Positions 43,657-51,573 of a DNA stretch of 64,000 bases are shown piece after piece. Each line of letters starts with the position of its first letter. Positions within the stretch are counted from its first letter, which is position 1. The stretch comes from Flavobacterium sp. Root186 (lineage in GTDB: Bacteria; Bacteroidota; Bacteroidia; Flavobacteriales; Flavobacteriaceae). The position numbers and the translations under genes are program-made. The stretch covers positions 249,175 through 313,174 of the forward strand of contig NZ_LMHW01000013.1 in NCBI RefSeq assembly GCF_001428525.1, given 5' to 3'. The notes beneath the pieces were generated by a model. The model worked only from the letters and a program-made list of their open reading frames with translations. It was not told the DNA's origin and made no database searches.

Positions 43657-43713
43657 TTATTGCTTTCTACAATTGGTAAAACTGCTTTTGCGGCTGATAA
43701 TAAAATATAAAAA
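43657..43713 (+). pseudogene. 57-bp direct repeat, copy 2 (isolated DoxX 3' end)
   Basis: An exact second copy of the last part of the DoxX gene, without the rest of the gene. The frame before it is not DoxX-like, so it is a remnant. It is followed by its own terminator, which may be the original terminator of the gene. Confidence 0.8.
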
Positions 43714-43716
43714 CGA

Positions 43717-43745
43717 AAACGGGATAGATTACTCTACCCCGTTTT
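43717..43745 (+). terminator. intrinsic terminator after the duplicated DoxX end
   Basis: AAAACGGG and ATAGA pair with TCTAC and CCCGTTTT. It may be bidirectional, serving also the minus-strand gene ending at 43776. Confidence 0.75.
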
Positions 43746-43775
43746 GCCCCACAAAATATTTAAAAACACCAATAC

Positions 43776-44168
43776 CTACAAAAGTGTTTCTACATAATTA
43801 GCTATTTGAGAATCCGTTTGAGAATTAAAAGAAGACTGCACCAATTGCACGGTTAAAAACAAGGTGTCGTCTTTTAATTCCATTTTAACGTCATCATTAT
43901 TTTCAGAATTTGTTAAACGAATGGTACTTAGTTTATCCTTAAGCGCTTCTTTTCCCATATCATCAGAACAGATTTTTTTAACGAAAGATTCTACGTCGTC
44001 AAAAACAATATCCAGTCTTGATAAAGGATATTCGTCATACGCTGTAAAAGTATTCCAGTCAATATCTACTTTAATATCATAACCCGCTCTTTCTTTTAGT
44101 TTTGCTTCAAAAGCCGGAAGTTTTTCTACTTTAATCGATTCTGCTAAACGTTTTTCTGCTAATCCCAT
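43776..44168 (-). CDS. hypothetical protein
   Basis: Unrecognised 130-aa cytoplasmic protein (no leader, no transmembrane segment), with mixed alpha/beta character: a helical start rich in Lys and Glu (LAEKRLAESIKVEKLPAFEAKLKERAGYDIKVDIDW), then YPLSRLDIVFDDVESFVKKICSDDMGKEALKDKLSTIRL, then KMELKDDTLFLTVQLVQSS. A minus-strand -7 element (TAAATTTG, 44197-44204) lies about 30 bp upstream, so it is a single-gene unit. Confidence 0.75.
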   Translation of the reverse strand: MGLAEKRLAESIKVEKLPAFEAKLKERAGYDIKVDIDWNTFTAYDEYPLSRLDIVFDDVESFVKKICSDDMGKEALKDKLSTIRLTNSENNDDVKMELKDDTLFLTVQLVQSSFNSQTDSQIANYVETLL

Positions 44169-44196
44169 ATTTAATTTGATTGATTAATTATTGGCG

Positions 44197-44204
44197 CAAA
44201 TTTA
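44197..44204 (-). promoter_or_regulatory. -7 promoter element (TAAATTTG) for hypothetical gene
   Basis: Matches TAnnTTTG on the minus strand, about 29 bp upstream of the ATG at 44168. Confidence 0.5.
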
Positions 44205-44260
44205 TCTTCTGTATTTTTATCCGGCATCACTATTTATAGTGATTTTGATTTCGGTATTTA

Positions 44261-46198
44261 TTACTGATTTATCAAATCAATTTTACCTTTATTAGTTATA
44301 ATTTCGGTTAACATAGCCGATTCATACCCCATCATTTTGGCTCTTCTGGCTTCTTTTAATGCCTTTTCTGGTTCTTTTAATTTATAATACATTTCGCCAA
44401 GATTGCATACAAAAATGGGCTCTTTCGGATTTATCTCAATTGCTTTTTCAAAGTATGGAAGAGATTCTTCGTATCGCAGTTCTCTATCTAAAATGCAGCC
44501 GTAATTATTGTAGATAAGAGCGTTTACCGGAGGTTCGTGCTGTGTTTTTGCAAAATAATATTGTCTTTTATTAAAACTGGCTTCAAAACCTTTTGTATAC
44601 CAAAGTATTCTTGTTTCGAGAAAATAAGCCGAAGCATACTGCGGGTCTATGGCCAATAAAGTATCACATTTCTTTTGTGCTTCTTCGTAATTTTTGGCAA
44701 AAACAAAATCCCAGCCTTCTTTTAAAAGGGCTCTTTTGGTATCGTCATCTTTTTTCTCCTGCTGTTCTTCGTCAATTTCTTTTTTTCTGTATTCATCTAT
44801 TTCAATTTCCCAATCGGTAAAAATTACTTTTTTATCATTTGCCAAAACTGTAAAAACTAAATCTTTTGCCGCAGCATCTTTAAAATCAAGGAAAAACAAA
44901 ACCTGATTTTCTGAGCCGGCTGACAAAACTTCTTCAATTTTCTGATTCAATTTCTGAACATCGATATGTACTCTCATCCAGGTTCGCAAGTAGGAACCCC
45001 TGTGTACAAAAATGATTTTTTTAGGTAAATGTCTTAAAGCCGGCTGTGCAATATCTTCTTTTTCTATTTTATAATATTTGAAATAGTTGTCGTTTATTTC
45101 CAGATAATTGCGTTTGTCTAAACCTTCAAATTCTAAATTCCAAACTACCAGCTTATCTTTTAATTCAAAACGTTCCTGAATATTATTGGAGTTTTTTATA
45201 CTTTCAATTAATTTAGAAAAATGCTCTTCGTTATCATAATAATTATGAGAACGACGATGTGTGATAATTTTTTCTTGCTTCAGTTCTTCACTTATTTCGG
45301 TTGGATTATTGGCTTCGAAGTCCAGTAAAACCGTATCGTCGCTGTATAATTTAAAGCCTCCGTTTTGGTAAATATGAAGATATATTCGCTTAGACTTTTT
45401 ACCTCGAATGTTTTTGGGTTCATCTAGCGGATATTTTTCTTCTTCGATTTCTAATTTATCGATAGGAAACGGAACATCAATCTTATAATATCGATCTTCA
45501 ACTATAGAAAACCATGAAATCTGAAAACGATCTGTATCAAACGGAATATGAATTAAACCAGAAAAAGCGGATTGTTGCAAATGGTAATATTTAGTTTGGG
45601 TTTCCATTTTCGCCAGCTCTTCCTCAGAATAAAAACAAATATTATTTTCCAGTTTTATATCTGAAATTAAATATTTTGAAGAATTGACAAATGCAGCCGA
45701 ATCAATATACATTAAAAGTTCGCGGTCATGATAAACGCTGAAAAAAGCTTTAAAGTAAGTACTAGCCAGGTTAACTTGTGCATAATGATTCGAACCAAAA
45801 TAATGTGCATAATAAACCAACGGAGCACCAAGTAAAACTGCAAACCATATTGAAAAATACAATCCGTTAAAAATTCCTGTTTTTTGATACATGACCAGAG
45901 CATAAACGCCATAATCTACAAAAAGCAGCAATGCGGTTATCATGATCACGCCAAACACAAATTCGAAACTGATACTGGCACTGGATTTTGCGTAATAATA
46001 AAAGTAAAAATAACCACACCAGGAAATGGCAGCATTAAAAAATACCGCAAAACCAAGTCCGATAAAATACAATAGAAAATAACTTATAAGCGCGGCAACA
46101 AACAATAATCCGACAGGAAAGAAAATTTCGCCGCTAAAATAAACGGGATCAACTCTTTTATACGAACGGTAATTTTTCATGATACTTTTATTCTTCAA
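44261..46198 (-). CDS. membrane protein with C-terminal TPR repeats
   Basis: A 645-aa protein with about five N-terminal transmembrane helices (residues ~25-150), a long soluble middle part with beta segments (about 160-470; no named domain recognised), and C-terminal tetratricopeptide repeats (about 485-640: AKNYEEAQKKCDTLLAIDPQYASAYF, NNYGCILDRELRYEESLPYFEKAIEINPKEPIFVCNLGEMYYKLKEPEKALKEAR). The TPRs should mediate protein contacts on the cytoplasmic side. A minus-strand -7 element (TACATTTG, 46210-46217) lies just upstream. Function unknown. Confidence 0.8.
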   Translation of the reverse strand: MKNKSIMKNYRSYKRVDPVYFSGEIFFPVGLLFVAALISYFLLYFIGLGFAVFFNAAISWCGYFYFYYYAKSSASISFEFVFGVIMITALLLFVDYGVYALVMYQKTGIFNGLYFSIWFAVLLGAPLVYYAHYFGSNHYAQVNLASTYFKAFFSVYHDRELLMYIDSAAFVNSSKYLISDIKLENNICFYSEEELAKMETQTKYYHLQQSAFSGLIHIPFDTDRFQISWFSIVEDRYYKIDVPFPIDKLEIEEEKYPLDEPKNIRGKKSKRIYLHIYQNGGFKLYSDDTVLLDFEANNPTEISEELKQEKIITHRRSHNYYDNEEHFSKLIESIKNSNNIQERFELKDKLVVWNLEFEGLDKRNYLEINDNYFKYYKIEKEDIAQPALRHLPKKIIFVHRGSYLRTWMRVHIDVQKLNQKIEEVLSAGSENQVLFFLDFKDAAAKDLVFTVLANDKKVIFTDWEIEIDEYRKKEIDEEQQEKKDDDTKRALLKEGWDFVFAKNYEEAQKKCDTLLAIDPQYASAYFLETRILWYTKGFEASFNKRQYYFAKTQHEPPVNALIYNNYGCILDRELRYEESLPYFEKAIEINPKEPIFVCNLGEMYYKLKEPEKALKEARRAKMMGYESAMLTEIITNKGKIDLINQ

Positions 46199-46209
46199 TT
46201 TTAAAACCG

Positions 46210-46217
46210 CAAATGTA
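46210..46217 (-). promoter_or_regulatory. -7 promoter element (TACATTTG) for membrane-TPR gene
   Basis: Matches TAnnTTTG on the minus strand, 12 bp before the start codon; the leader would be very short or absent. Confidence 0.4.
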
Positions 46218-46262
46218 AAAGTTCGTTATAGTGGAGAAGTCATTATAAATGATGATTTTTTG

Positions 46263-46371
46263 AATTGTGAATGGTGAATTGTAAATTGATAATTTGTAGT
46301 CACATTAACTTTGACAAAGTTTCTACGTACTGAGACTACGACTGAAAACTCATAATTCACCATTCACCATT
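46263..46371. repeat. nested inverted repeat of heptamer units
   Basis: AATTGTGAATGGTGAATT (46263-46280) pairs with AATTCACCATTCACCATT (46354-46371) with one mismatch. Inside are GTAGTC/GACTAC arms and a perfect 15-bp palindrome, AACTTTG-A-CAAAGTT (46307-46321). The left arm has a 7-bp period (GAATTGT, GAATGGT, GAATTGT, AAATTGA). It lies between divergent genes and is not coding. Confidence 0.65.
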
Positions 46372-46448
46372 AAAATCATTTTTAAGCTATATTTAAGGTC
46401 ACGAACAAATATGTATTCGTAAATTAGCGTCAAACAAAATTTATCTTA

Positions 46449-47285
46449 ATGACAGTACTTACTTTTACCCTGATAATGCTGCTTGGTGCTTTTTTAGCAG
46501 GCTTTATTGGTTCATTATCAGGCTTGGGAGGCGGCATAATTATTATTCCACTTCTAACTATTATTCTTGGTGTTGATATTCATTATGCAATTGGAGCGGC
46601 TTTAGTTTCGGTAATTGCGACTTCTTCGGGTTCTGCGGCGGCTTATGTTAAGGAAGGAATAACCAATATGCGCCTCGGAATTTTTCTGGAAATCGCCACA
46701 ACAATCGGGGCCGTTTGCGGTGCTTTACTTTCTACCATTGCTCCTACTTCATTTATCGCAGTTTTATTCGGACTTACATTGATTTTCTCAGCTATAAATT
46801 CGCTTCGCAAAAAAGAAGAACATATTGTTTTAGAATCAAGTCCGCTGGCTAAAAACTTAAAACTTCAGGGAACTTACCCAACGCACGACGGACAAGTGAT
46901 AAGCTACGGAACCAAAAATGTTATTGGCGGTTTCAGCATGATGGGAATTGCCGGAATGATGTCTGGTTTATTAGGAATTGGTTCCGGTGCTTTTAAAGTT
47001 ATTGCAATGGATAATATTATGCGAATTCCGTTTAAGGTTTCTACCACAACCAGTAATTTTATGATGGGCGTTACGGCAATGGCGAGTTCTGTAATTTACA
47101 TTCAAAAAGGATATATTGAACCGGGAATTTGTATGCCGGTTGTTATTGGTGTTTTGTTTGGCGCAATGGCCGGAGCAAAAATTTTGGTTAGAACAAATCC
47201 TAAAAAACTTAGAATATTTTTTGCCTGTTTAATTTTTGTATTAGCAGTTAATATGATTTATAATGGACTTAATGGAAAAATCTAA
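46449..47285 (+). CDS. TauE/SafE family sulfite exporter-like permease
   Basis: A 278-aa integral membrane protein of the TauE/SafE (DUF81) family, with about eight helices and the paired Gly-rich repeats (FLAGFIGSLSGLGGGIIIIPLLTIILGVDIHYAIGAALVSVIATSSGSAAAY; MSGLLGIGSGAFKVIAMDNIMRIPFKVSTTTSNFMMGVTAMASS). Members export sulfite, sulfoacetate or related anions, or import them. The downstream DUF1634 gene is its usual partner, and the pair is likely one transporter unit. The substrate cannot be fixed from sequence. Confidence 0.9.
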   Translation: MTVLTFTLIMLLGAFLAGFIGSLSGLGGGIIIIPLLTIILGVDIHYAIGAALVSVIATSSGSAAAYVKEGITNMRLGIFLEIATTIGAVCGALLSTIAPTSFIAVLFGLTLIFSAINSLRKKEEHIVLESSPLAKNLKLQGTYPTHDGQVISYGTKNVIGGFSMMGIAGMMSGLLGIGSGAFKVIAMDNIMRIPFKVSTTTSNFMMGVTAMASSVIYIQKGYIEPGICMPVVIGVLFGAMAGAKILVRTNPKKLRIFFACLIFVLAVNMIYNGLNGKI

Positions 47286-47289
47286 AGTT

Positions 47290-47679
47290 ATGACGGACGA
47301 AAAATTTGGAGAAAAAGATTTTCAAACTATTATTGGAAACTTATTACGCTACGGTGTCTGGATTTCACTTTCAGTAGCCTTTATTGGCGGAATTGTTTAT
47401 TTAATGCACCACGGAAATGACATTGAAGATTATTCTGTTTTTAAAGAAAATGACCGAAATATATTTGAAGTAATCGCAGCGGTTGTGAATGGTGTAATTT
47501 CGGGAAGCGGTGAATTTTTGATTTTCTTCGGAATTATATTATTGTTTTTAACACCGGTTTTTAGGGTTTTACTTTCTCTTTTCTCTTTTATGATTGAGAA
47601 AGATTATTTATATGTTGTTATTACGCTAATTGTTATTCTGATTATTATAACCAGTATTTCATTTGGTTTCTCGCATTAG
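47290..47679 (+). CDS. DUF1634 membrane protein, TauE/SafE partner
   Basis: A 129-aa protein (from the ATG at 47290) with three transmembrane helices: LLRYGVWISLSVAFIGGIVYLM, EFLIFFGIILLFLTPVFRVLLSLFSFM and YLYVVITLIVILIIITSISFGFS. The opening FQTIIGNLLRYGVWIS is typical of DUF1634. ATGs at 47263 and 47272 are also in frame and would overlap the TauE/SafE gene; the first ATG after that stop is used here, but coupling through an overlapping start is possible. It forms a conserved pair with the TauE/SafE permease. Confidence 0.82.
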   Translation: MTDEKFGEKDFQTIIGNLLRYGVWISLSVAFIGGIVYLMHHGNDIEDYSVFKENDRNIFEVIAAVVNGVISGSGEFLIFFGIILLFLTPVFRVLLSLFSFMIEKDYLYVVITLIVILIIITSISFGFSH

Positions 47680-47733
47680 AATTTTAGAATTCAGACTTTG
47701 GAATTTAATATTGATTGGAATTTAAAACATTTT

Positions 47734-48756
47734 ATGGAAATAGGAATCGATAGTTTTGCTTCGGCAATGTACGGCGACAACAACACTTTGAGCAGTGTTG
47801 ACGCAATGGAACAACTGCTGCAGAGAATTGAATTTGCAGATCAGGTTGGACTGGATGTTTTCGGGATTGGAGAACATCATAAAAAAGAATTTCTGGATTC
47901 GGCAACAGCGGTAATTTTGAGTGCGGCTGCGGCAAGAACAAAAAATATCAGACTGGCAAGTGCGGTAACGGTTTTAAGTGCTGCTGACCCGGTTAGGGTT
48001 TATCAAAGTTTTGCCACTTTAGATTTAATTTCTAAAGGTAGAACCGAAATTGTTGTCGGTCGCGGATCTGCTATTGAAGCTTATCCTCTTTTTGGATATG
48101 ATCTTAATGATTATGATGCGCTTTTTAAAGAAAAACTCGAATTGCTTTTGCAAATTAGGGACAATGAGTTTATAACCTGGTACGGAAAATTCCGCCCTGA
48201 ACTGAATAATCTTCCGGTTTATCCGAGAGCTTTGCAGGAAAAAATGCCGATTTGGCTTGGAGTTGGCGGCACTCCGGAATCTTTTATCAGAGCCGGAAGT
48301 TTAGGTTTGCCTTTAATGGCTGCTGTTATTGGCGGACAAACGCACCGTTTTAAACCTTTAATTGATTTATATCGTGAGGCCGGAAAAGCGGCAGGCTTTA
48401 AACCGCATGAACTAAAAGTTGGATTGCATTCGCCGGGATATGTTTCCAACACAACCGAAAAAGCAATCGAAGAATATTATCCGGGTTATGCCGAATTGTG
48501 GACAAAACTAGGATATGAGAGGGGCTGGCCTCCGGTAACAAAAGGTAAATTTGATGGATTAATTGATGACTTAGGTGTTTTAATTGTTGGAAGTCCGGAA
48601 AGAGCTGCAGAGAAAATTTTACGCCACAGCGAAGCACTTGGAGGTGTCGAAAGATTTACTTTCCAAATGGATAATGCCGGATTAACGCATTCACAATTAA
48701 TGAATGCCATAGAACTCATCGGAACAAAACTTATTCCTTTGATTAAGAAAGGATAA
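47734..48756 (+). CDS. luciferase-like (LLM) flavin-dependent monooxygenase
   Basis: A 340-aa protein from the ATG at 47734 with the bacterial luciferase-like TIM barrel: EIGIDSFASAMYGDN, RIEFADQVGLDVFGIGEHHKKEFLDSATAVILSAAAARTKNIRLASAVTVLSAADPVRVYQSFATLDLISKGRTEIVVGRGSA. FMN or F420 could be the cofactor; FMNH2-type is expected in this phylum. A TTG-initiated extension to 47698 is possible but adds nothing conserved. Position after the TauE/SafE pair hints at alkanesulfonate-type sulfur metabolism, but this is weak inference. Confidence 0.88.
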   Translation: MEIGIDSFASAMYGDNNTLSSVDAMEQLLQRIEFADQVGLDVFGIGEHHKKEFLDSATAVILSAAAARTKNIRLASAVTVLSAADPVRVYQSFATLDLISKGRTEIVVGRGSAIEAYPLFGYDLNDYDALFKEKLELLLQIRDNEFITWYGKFRPELNNLPVYPRALQEKMPIWLGVGGTPESFIRAGSLGLPLMAAVIGGQTHRFKPLIDLYREAGKAAGFKPHELKVGLHSPGYVSNTTEKAIEEYYPGYAELWTKLGYERGWPPVTKGKFDGLIDDLGVLIVGSPERAAEKILRHSEALGGVERFTFQMDNAGLTHSQLMNAIELIGTKLIPLIKKG

Positions 48757-48774
48757 TATTTTGTGTTTTTTGGG

Positions 48775-48874
48775 CCACAGATTAAACAGATTAAACAGAT
48801 TTACACAGAGATTCTTTTTTAACATATAGAAAAAATAAAACTGTGTAAATCTGTTTAATCCGTCAAATCCGTGG
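48775..48874. repeat. fold-back repeat with 34-bp imperfect arms
   Basis: Left arm 48775-48808 (CCACAGATTAAACAGATTAA and onward) is complementary to the right arm 48841-48874 in 30 of 34 positions, with the inner 20 bp perfect. The arm itself is a repeat of GATTAAACA. It lies between convergent genes and may act as a bidirectional terminator. Confidence 0.8.
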
Positions 48875-48895
48875 ACAAATTTTCAAAAAAACTTT

Positions 48896-48927
48896 GAACC
48901 TTTGTCCCTTTCAACCTTTGAACCTAT
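48896..48927. repeat. degenerate 8-bp tandem repeat (TTTGNACC)
   Basis: Four units in series: TTTGAACC, TTTGTCCC, TTTCAACC, TTTGAACC. The same unit type recurs at 59148-59188. Confidence 0.6.
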
Positions 48928-48933
48928 AAAAAA

Positions 48934-51342
48934 TTAGAATAATTTGTACGTAACTCCAATTCTAAAATTAATTGGCTGTTCTGTCTGCCAGTAGTAAGCA
49001 TTTAACCACTCGTAGTAAGAACCGCTGTAAAGGTATTTGTCTAAGATATTAAATACGTTTCCGGTAACTTTAAATTTACCCGTTTCATAAGATAAACCTC
49101 CGTCAAGTCTAAAATAATTTGGAAGTTTTTCTAAACCTTCACTCCACGTATCTGTTTGACGTCCTGCAAGGAAAGAACCTCCAATAGAAGCACCAAAACC
49201 TTTAAGTGCACCGCCTTGAACGGTATAATTTAACCATGCATTTGCAGTATGTTTTGCATAACCCGGAACAATAGAACCTTCCTTAATAGCCGAAACATTA
49301 GAATCAAGAACAATAGATTCTGTAAAAGCATAGTTGGCAATAAGGTTAAGACCGTCAAATAATTTTCCTCTAACATCAAATTCAACACCTTCTGCTCTCT
49401 TTTTTCCTAAAATAACCTTGAATACATCATTTGGTCCGTTAGTTGGGTCTGAAGTAAGTTCATTTTCTTTTATGATTCTGTATGCTGAAAGTGAAGTGTT
49501 CCATGATCCGTCAAACCAATCTCTCTTAATACCAAACTCAATATTATTACCAGTAAGAGGTTTTATTGGATCTCCATTTTGCGTAATACCCGATTGAGGT
49601 GTAAAAGCCTGATCGTACAATCCGTAAACAGCTGTGTTTGGATCTATAGAAAAACTAAGTCCGGCACGAGGTGTAATGTGGCTGTCTTCCTGAACTTCTC
49701 CCCAAGCTGACTGGCTGATCCAGGTATATCTCGCTGCAAGAGTCAATCTCAGTTTATTTTCAAAAAAACCAACTTCATCCTGAACATAACCCGCAGCATA
49801 TTCTGAACTCATAAGTCCGCCCGCTCTCTGGCTAAGAGGTGTTTCGTGATCAAAAGCTGGCAGTCCGTTTGCCGGTGTTCCATAATTTGGATTATATACA
49901 TTAAAAGGTTTATCTAAAGTATCAAGATCATGAGATTGTCCCCAATCTGCCATATAATCTTTACTTCCTAAATCTACTCCTCCTAATACTTTATGAGTTA
50001 TAGGACCTGTATTAAATTTTCCGTTAACAAAAATCTGCCCTAAATACATATTGCTTTCTGCATCCCAGATACCAACATTTCTAATGATATCTCCTGTTCC
50101 AATAGAAACATCCGGAACATCGTCTCCATCAGTATCTATATCAGCTGGACCAACTAAACTTGGCCAAGAGCTGTAACCTTGCTGAATGTATTTAAAATAA
50201 GAAGTCTGAGCCGTAAGTTTCCAGTTTTCATCAAATTTATGTTCGAAAGTCAGGTAACCGCTGTGATCCTGAATATTGGTATCAGGTAATCCCGGCTGTG
50301 TCATTGTAAATCCTACAGGAAGTGTTCCATATCCGCCAGAAGCCGGGCCAAATACATAATAAGAACCCACTTCGGTCATATTTGCATATTGAAAATTATA
50401 TTCTGCCGAAATTTTTGTTTTATCGTCAATTTGGTATGAAATAACCGGAGCAATTGCATAACGGTTATTGTGTTCAAAAGCGCGGTGAGAACCTTTGTTT
50501 TGAGCAGCTCCGTTAAATCTGTAAAGTAATTTTCCTTTTTTATCTAATTTTCCGTCAAGATCAAGACTTACTCTGTAAAAATCATAGCTTCCGCCAATTG
50601 CAGTAACTTCACCTTTAGTAATTCCCGTTGGTTTTTTAGTAACCACATTATAAAGTCCGCTTGGGTCTCCACTTGAAAGCATGAATCCTGCAGGGCCTTT
50701 TACAAATTCGATATGGTCAACAAAGCTCATATCTTCCGTTAAAGGGCCCCAAAAAGAAGAAACCACATTAAATCCGTTACGAAAAGCCTGAATCTGCGAA
50801 CCGCGCATGGTAATATTGGTATATAAATCTCCCCAGTGCTCTAAACGTACAGCACCACTCACGTTACGAATAACACCGTCGCTCATACTTGTAATCTGCT
50901 GATCTTTTAAAGTCTGAGCACTTACAATTTGTACGTTTTGCGGAATTTCTAATACCGGAGTCTGAAGACGTAATGACAATGACGGTTTGTCTTGTTTGTA
51001 TTTATTTTTTGTAATAACAACTTCATCAAGATCTTCCTGGCTTTCAGAAAGCACAAAGTTTTTTGTAGTCGTCTGTTTTGCAGTTACTACGACTGTGTTT
51101 TCAACGGCATGAATTCCAACTGCACGAACACTAATCGTGTAAGAACCCGGCTTAACATTTTTAATTTCATATTGACCATTGTCATTTGTAACAGCCGAAT
51201 ATCTTGTTCCTTTCAGAACTATAGAAACACCCGGTACCGGTTCGTTACCGCTTAAAGAAATCTTTCCGTTTACTTTTCCTAATTCCTGACTCATTGCATT
51301 TATTGAAGTCAAAAGAACCATCAAAAAACAAACTTTTTTCAT
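48934..51342 (-). CDS. TonB-dependent siderophore-type receptor
   Basis: An 802-aa receptor from the ATG at 51342, which gives the signal peptide MKKVCFLMVLLTSINAMSQ. A CarboxypepD_reg-like domain (about 22-100, GKISLSGNEPVPGVSIVLKGT) is followed by a plug (about 125-245; LEIPQNVQIVSAQTLKDQQITSMSDGVIRNVSGAVRLEHWGDLYTNITMRGSQIQAFRNGFNV, FVKGPAGFMLSSGDPSGLYNVVTKKP) of the FhuA/FpvA siderophore class, and a barrel ending ITYKLF. It should import a ferric siderophore with TonB. The promoter has both elements (51385-51415), but no obvious iron box is visible. Confidence 0.92.
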   Translation of the reverse strand: MKKVCFLMVLLTSINAMSQELGKVNGKISLSGNEPVPGVSIVLKGTRYSAVTNDNGQYEIKNVKPGSYTISVRAVGIHAVENTVVVTAKQTTTKNFVLSESQEDLDEVVITKNKYKQDKPSLSLRLQTPVLEIPQNVQIVSAQTLKDQQITSMSDGVIRNVSGAVRLEHWGDLYTNITMRGSQIQAFRNGFNVVSSFWGPLTEDMSFVDHIEFVKGPAGFMLSSGDPSGLYNVVTKKPTGITKGEVTAIGGSYDFYRVSLDLDGKLDKKGKLLYRFNGAAQNKGSHRAFEHNNRYAIAPVISYQIDDKTKISAEYNFQYANMTEVGSYYVFGPASGGYGTLPVGFTMTQPGLPDTNIQDHSGYLTFEHKFDENWKLTAQTSYFKYIQQGYSSWPSLVGPADIDTDGDDVPDVSIGTGDIIRNVGIWDAESNMYLGQIFVNGKFNTGPITHKVLGGVDLGSKDYMADWGQSHDLDTLDKPFNVYNPNYGTPANGLPAFDHETPLSQRAGGLMSSEYAAGYVQDEVGFFENKLRLTLAARYTWISQSAWGEVQEDSHITPRAGLSFSIDPNTAVYGLYDQAFTPQSGITQNGDPIKPLTGNNIEFGIKRDWFDGSWNTSLSAYRIIKENELTSDPTNGPNDVFKVILGKKRAEGVEFDVRGKLFDGLNLIANYAFTESIVLDSNVSAIKEGSIVPGYAKHTANAWLNYTVQGGALKGFGASIGGSFLAGRQTDTWSEGLEKLPNYFRLDGGLSYETGKFKVTGNVFNILDKYLYSGSYYEWLNAYYWQTEQPINFRIGVTYKLF

Positions 51343-51384
51343 GATATTTATACTCATTTTAGTACTATTTTAAGTTTTGTTTGG

Positions 51385-51415
51385 CAAAAGTAAATGGTAA
51401 TGCTGGGTTTTCCAA
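51385..51415 (-). promoter_or_regulatory. promoter (-7 TACTTTTG, -33 TTG) of siderophore-type TBDR gene
   Basis: On the minus strand TACTTTTG (51385-51392) matches TAnnTTTG, and a TTG (51413-51415) sits 20 bp upstream of it, close to the Bacteroidota -33 spacing. The ATG is 43 bp downstream. Confidence 0.6.
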
Positions 51416-51573
51416 ATTATTTTTAATTATTCTAAATAAATATAAAATATTATGATTGTTTAGTGATATTTTTACACTTAAAACTTTATAAACTTCTTGA
51501 GAAAGCAAATAATTGAGGAAGTATACTTATCTTTAATCCTCAAAATAGATTTCTACAACAAAAAACATAATCA

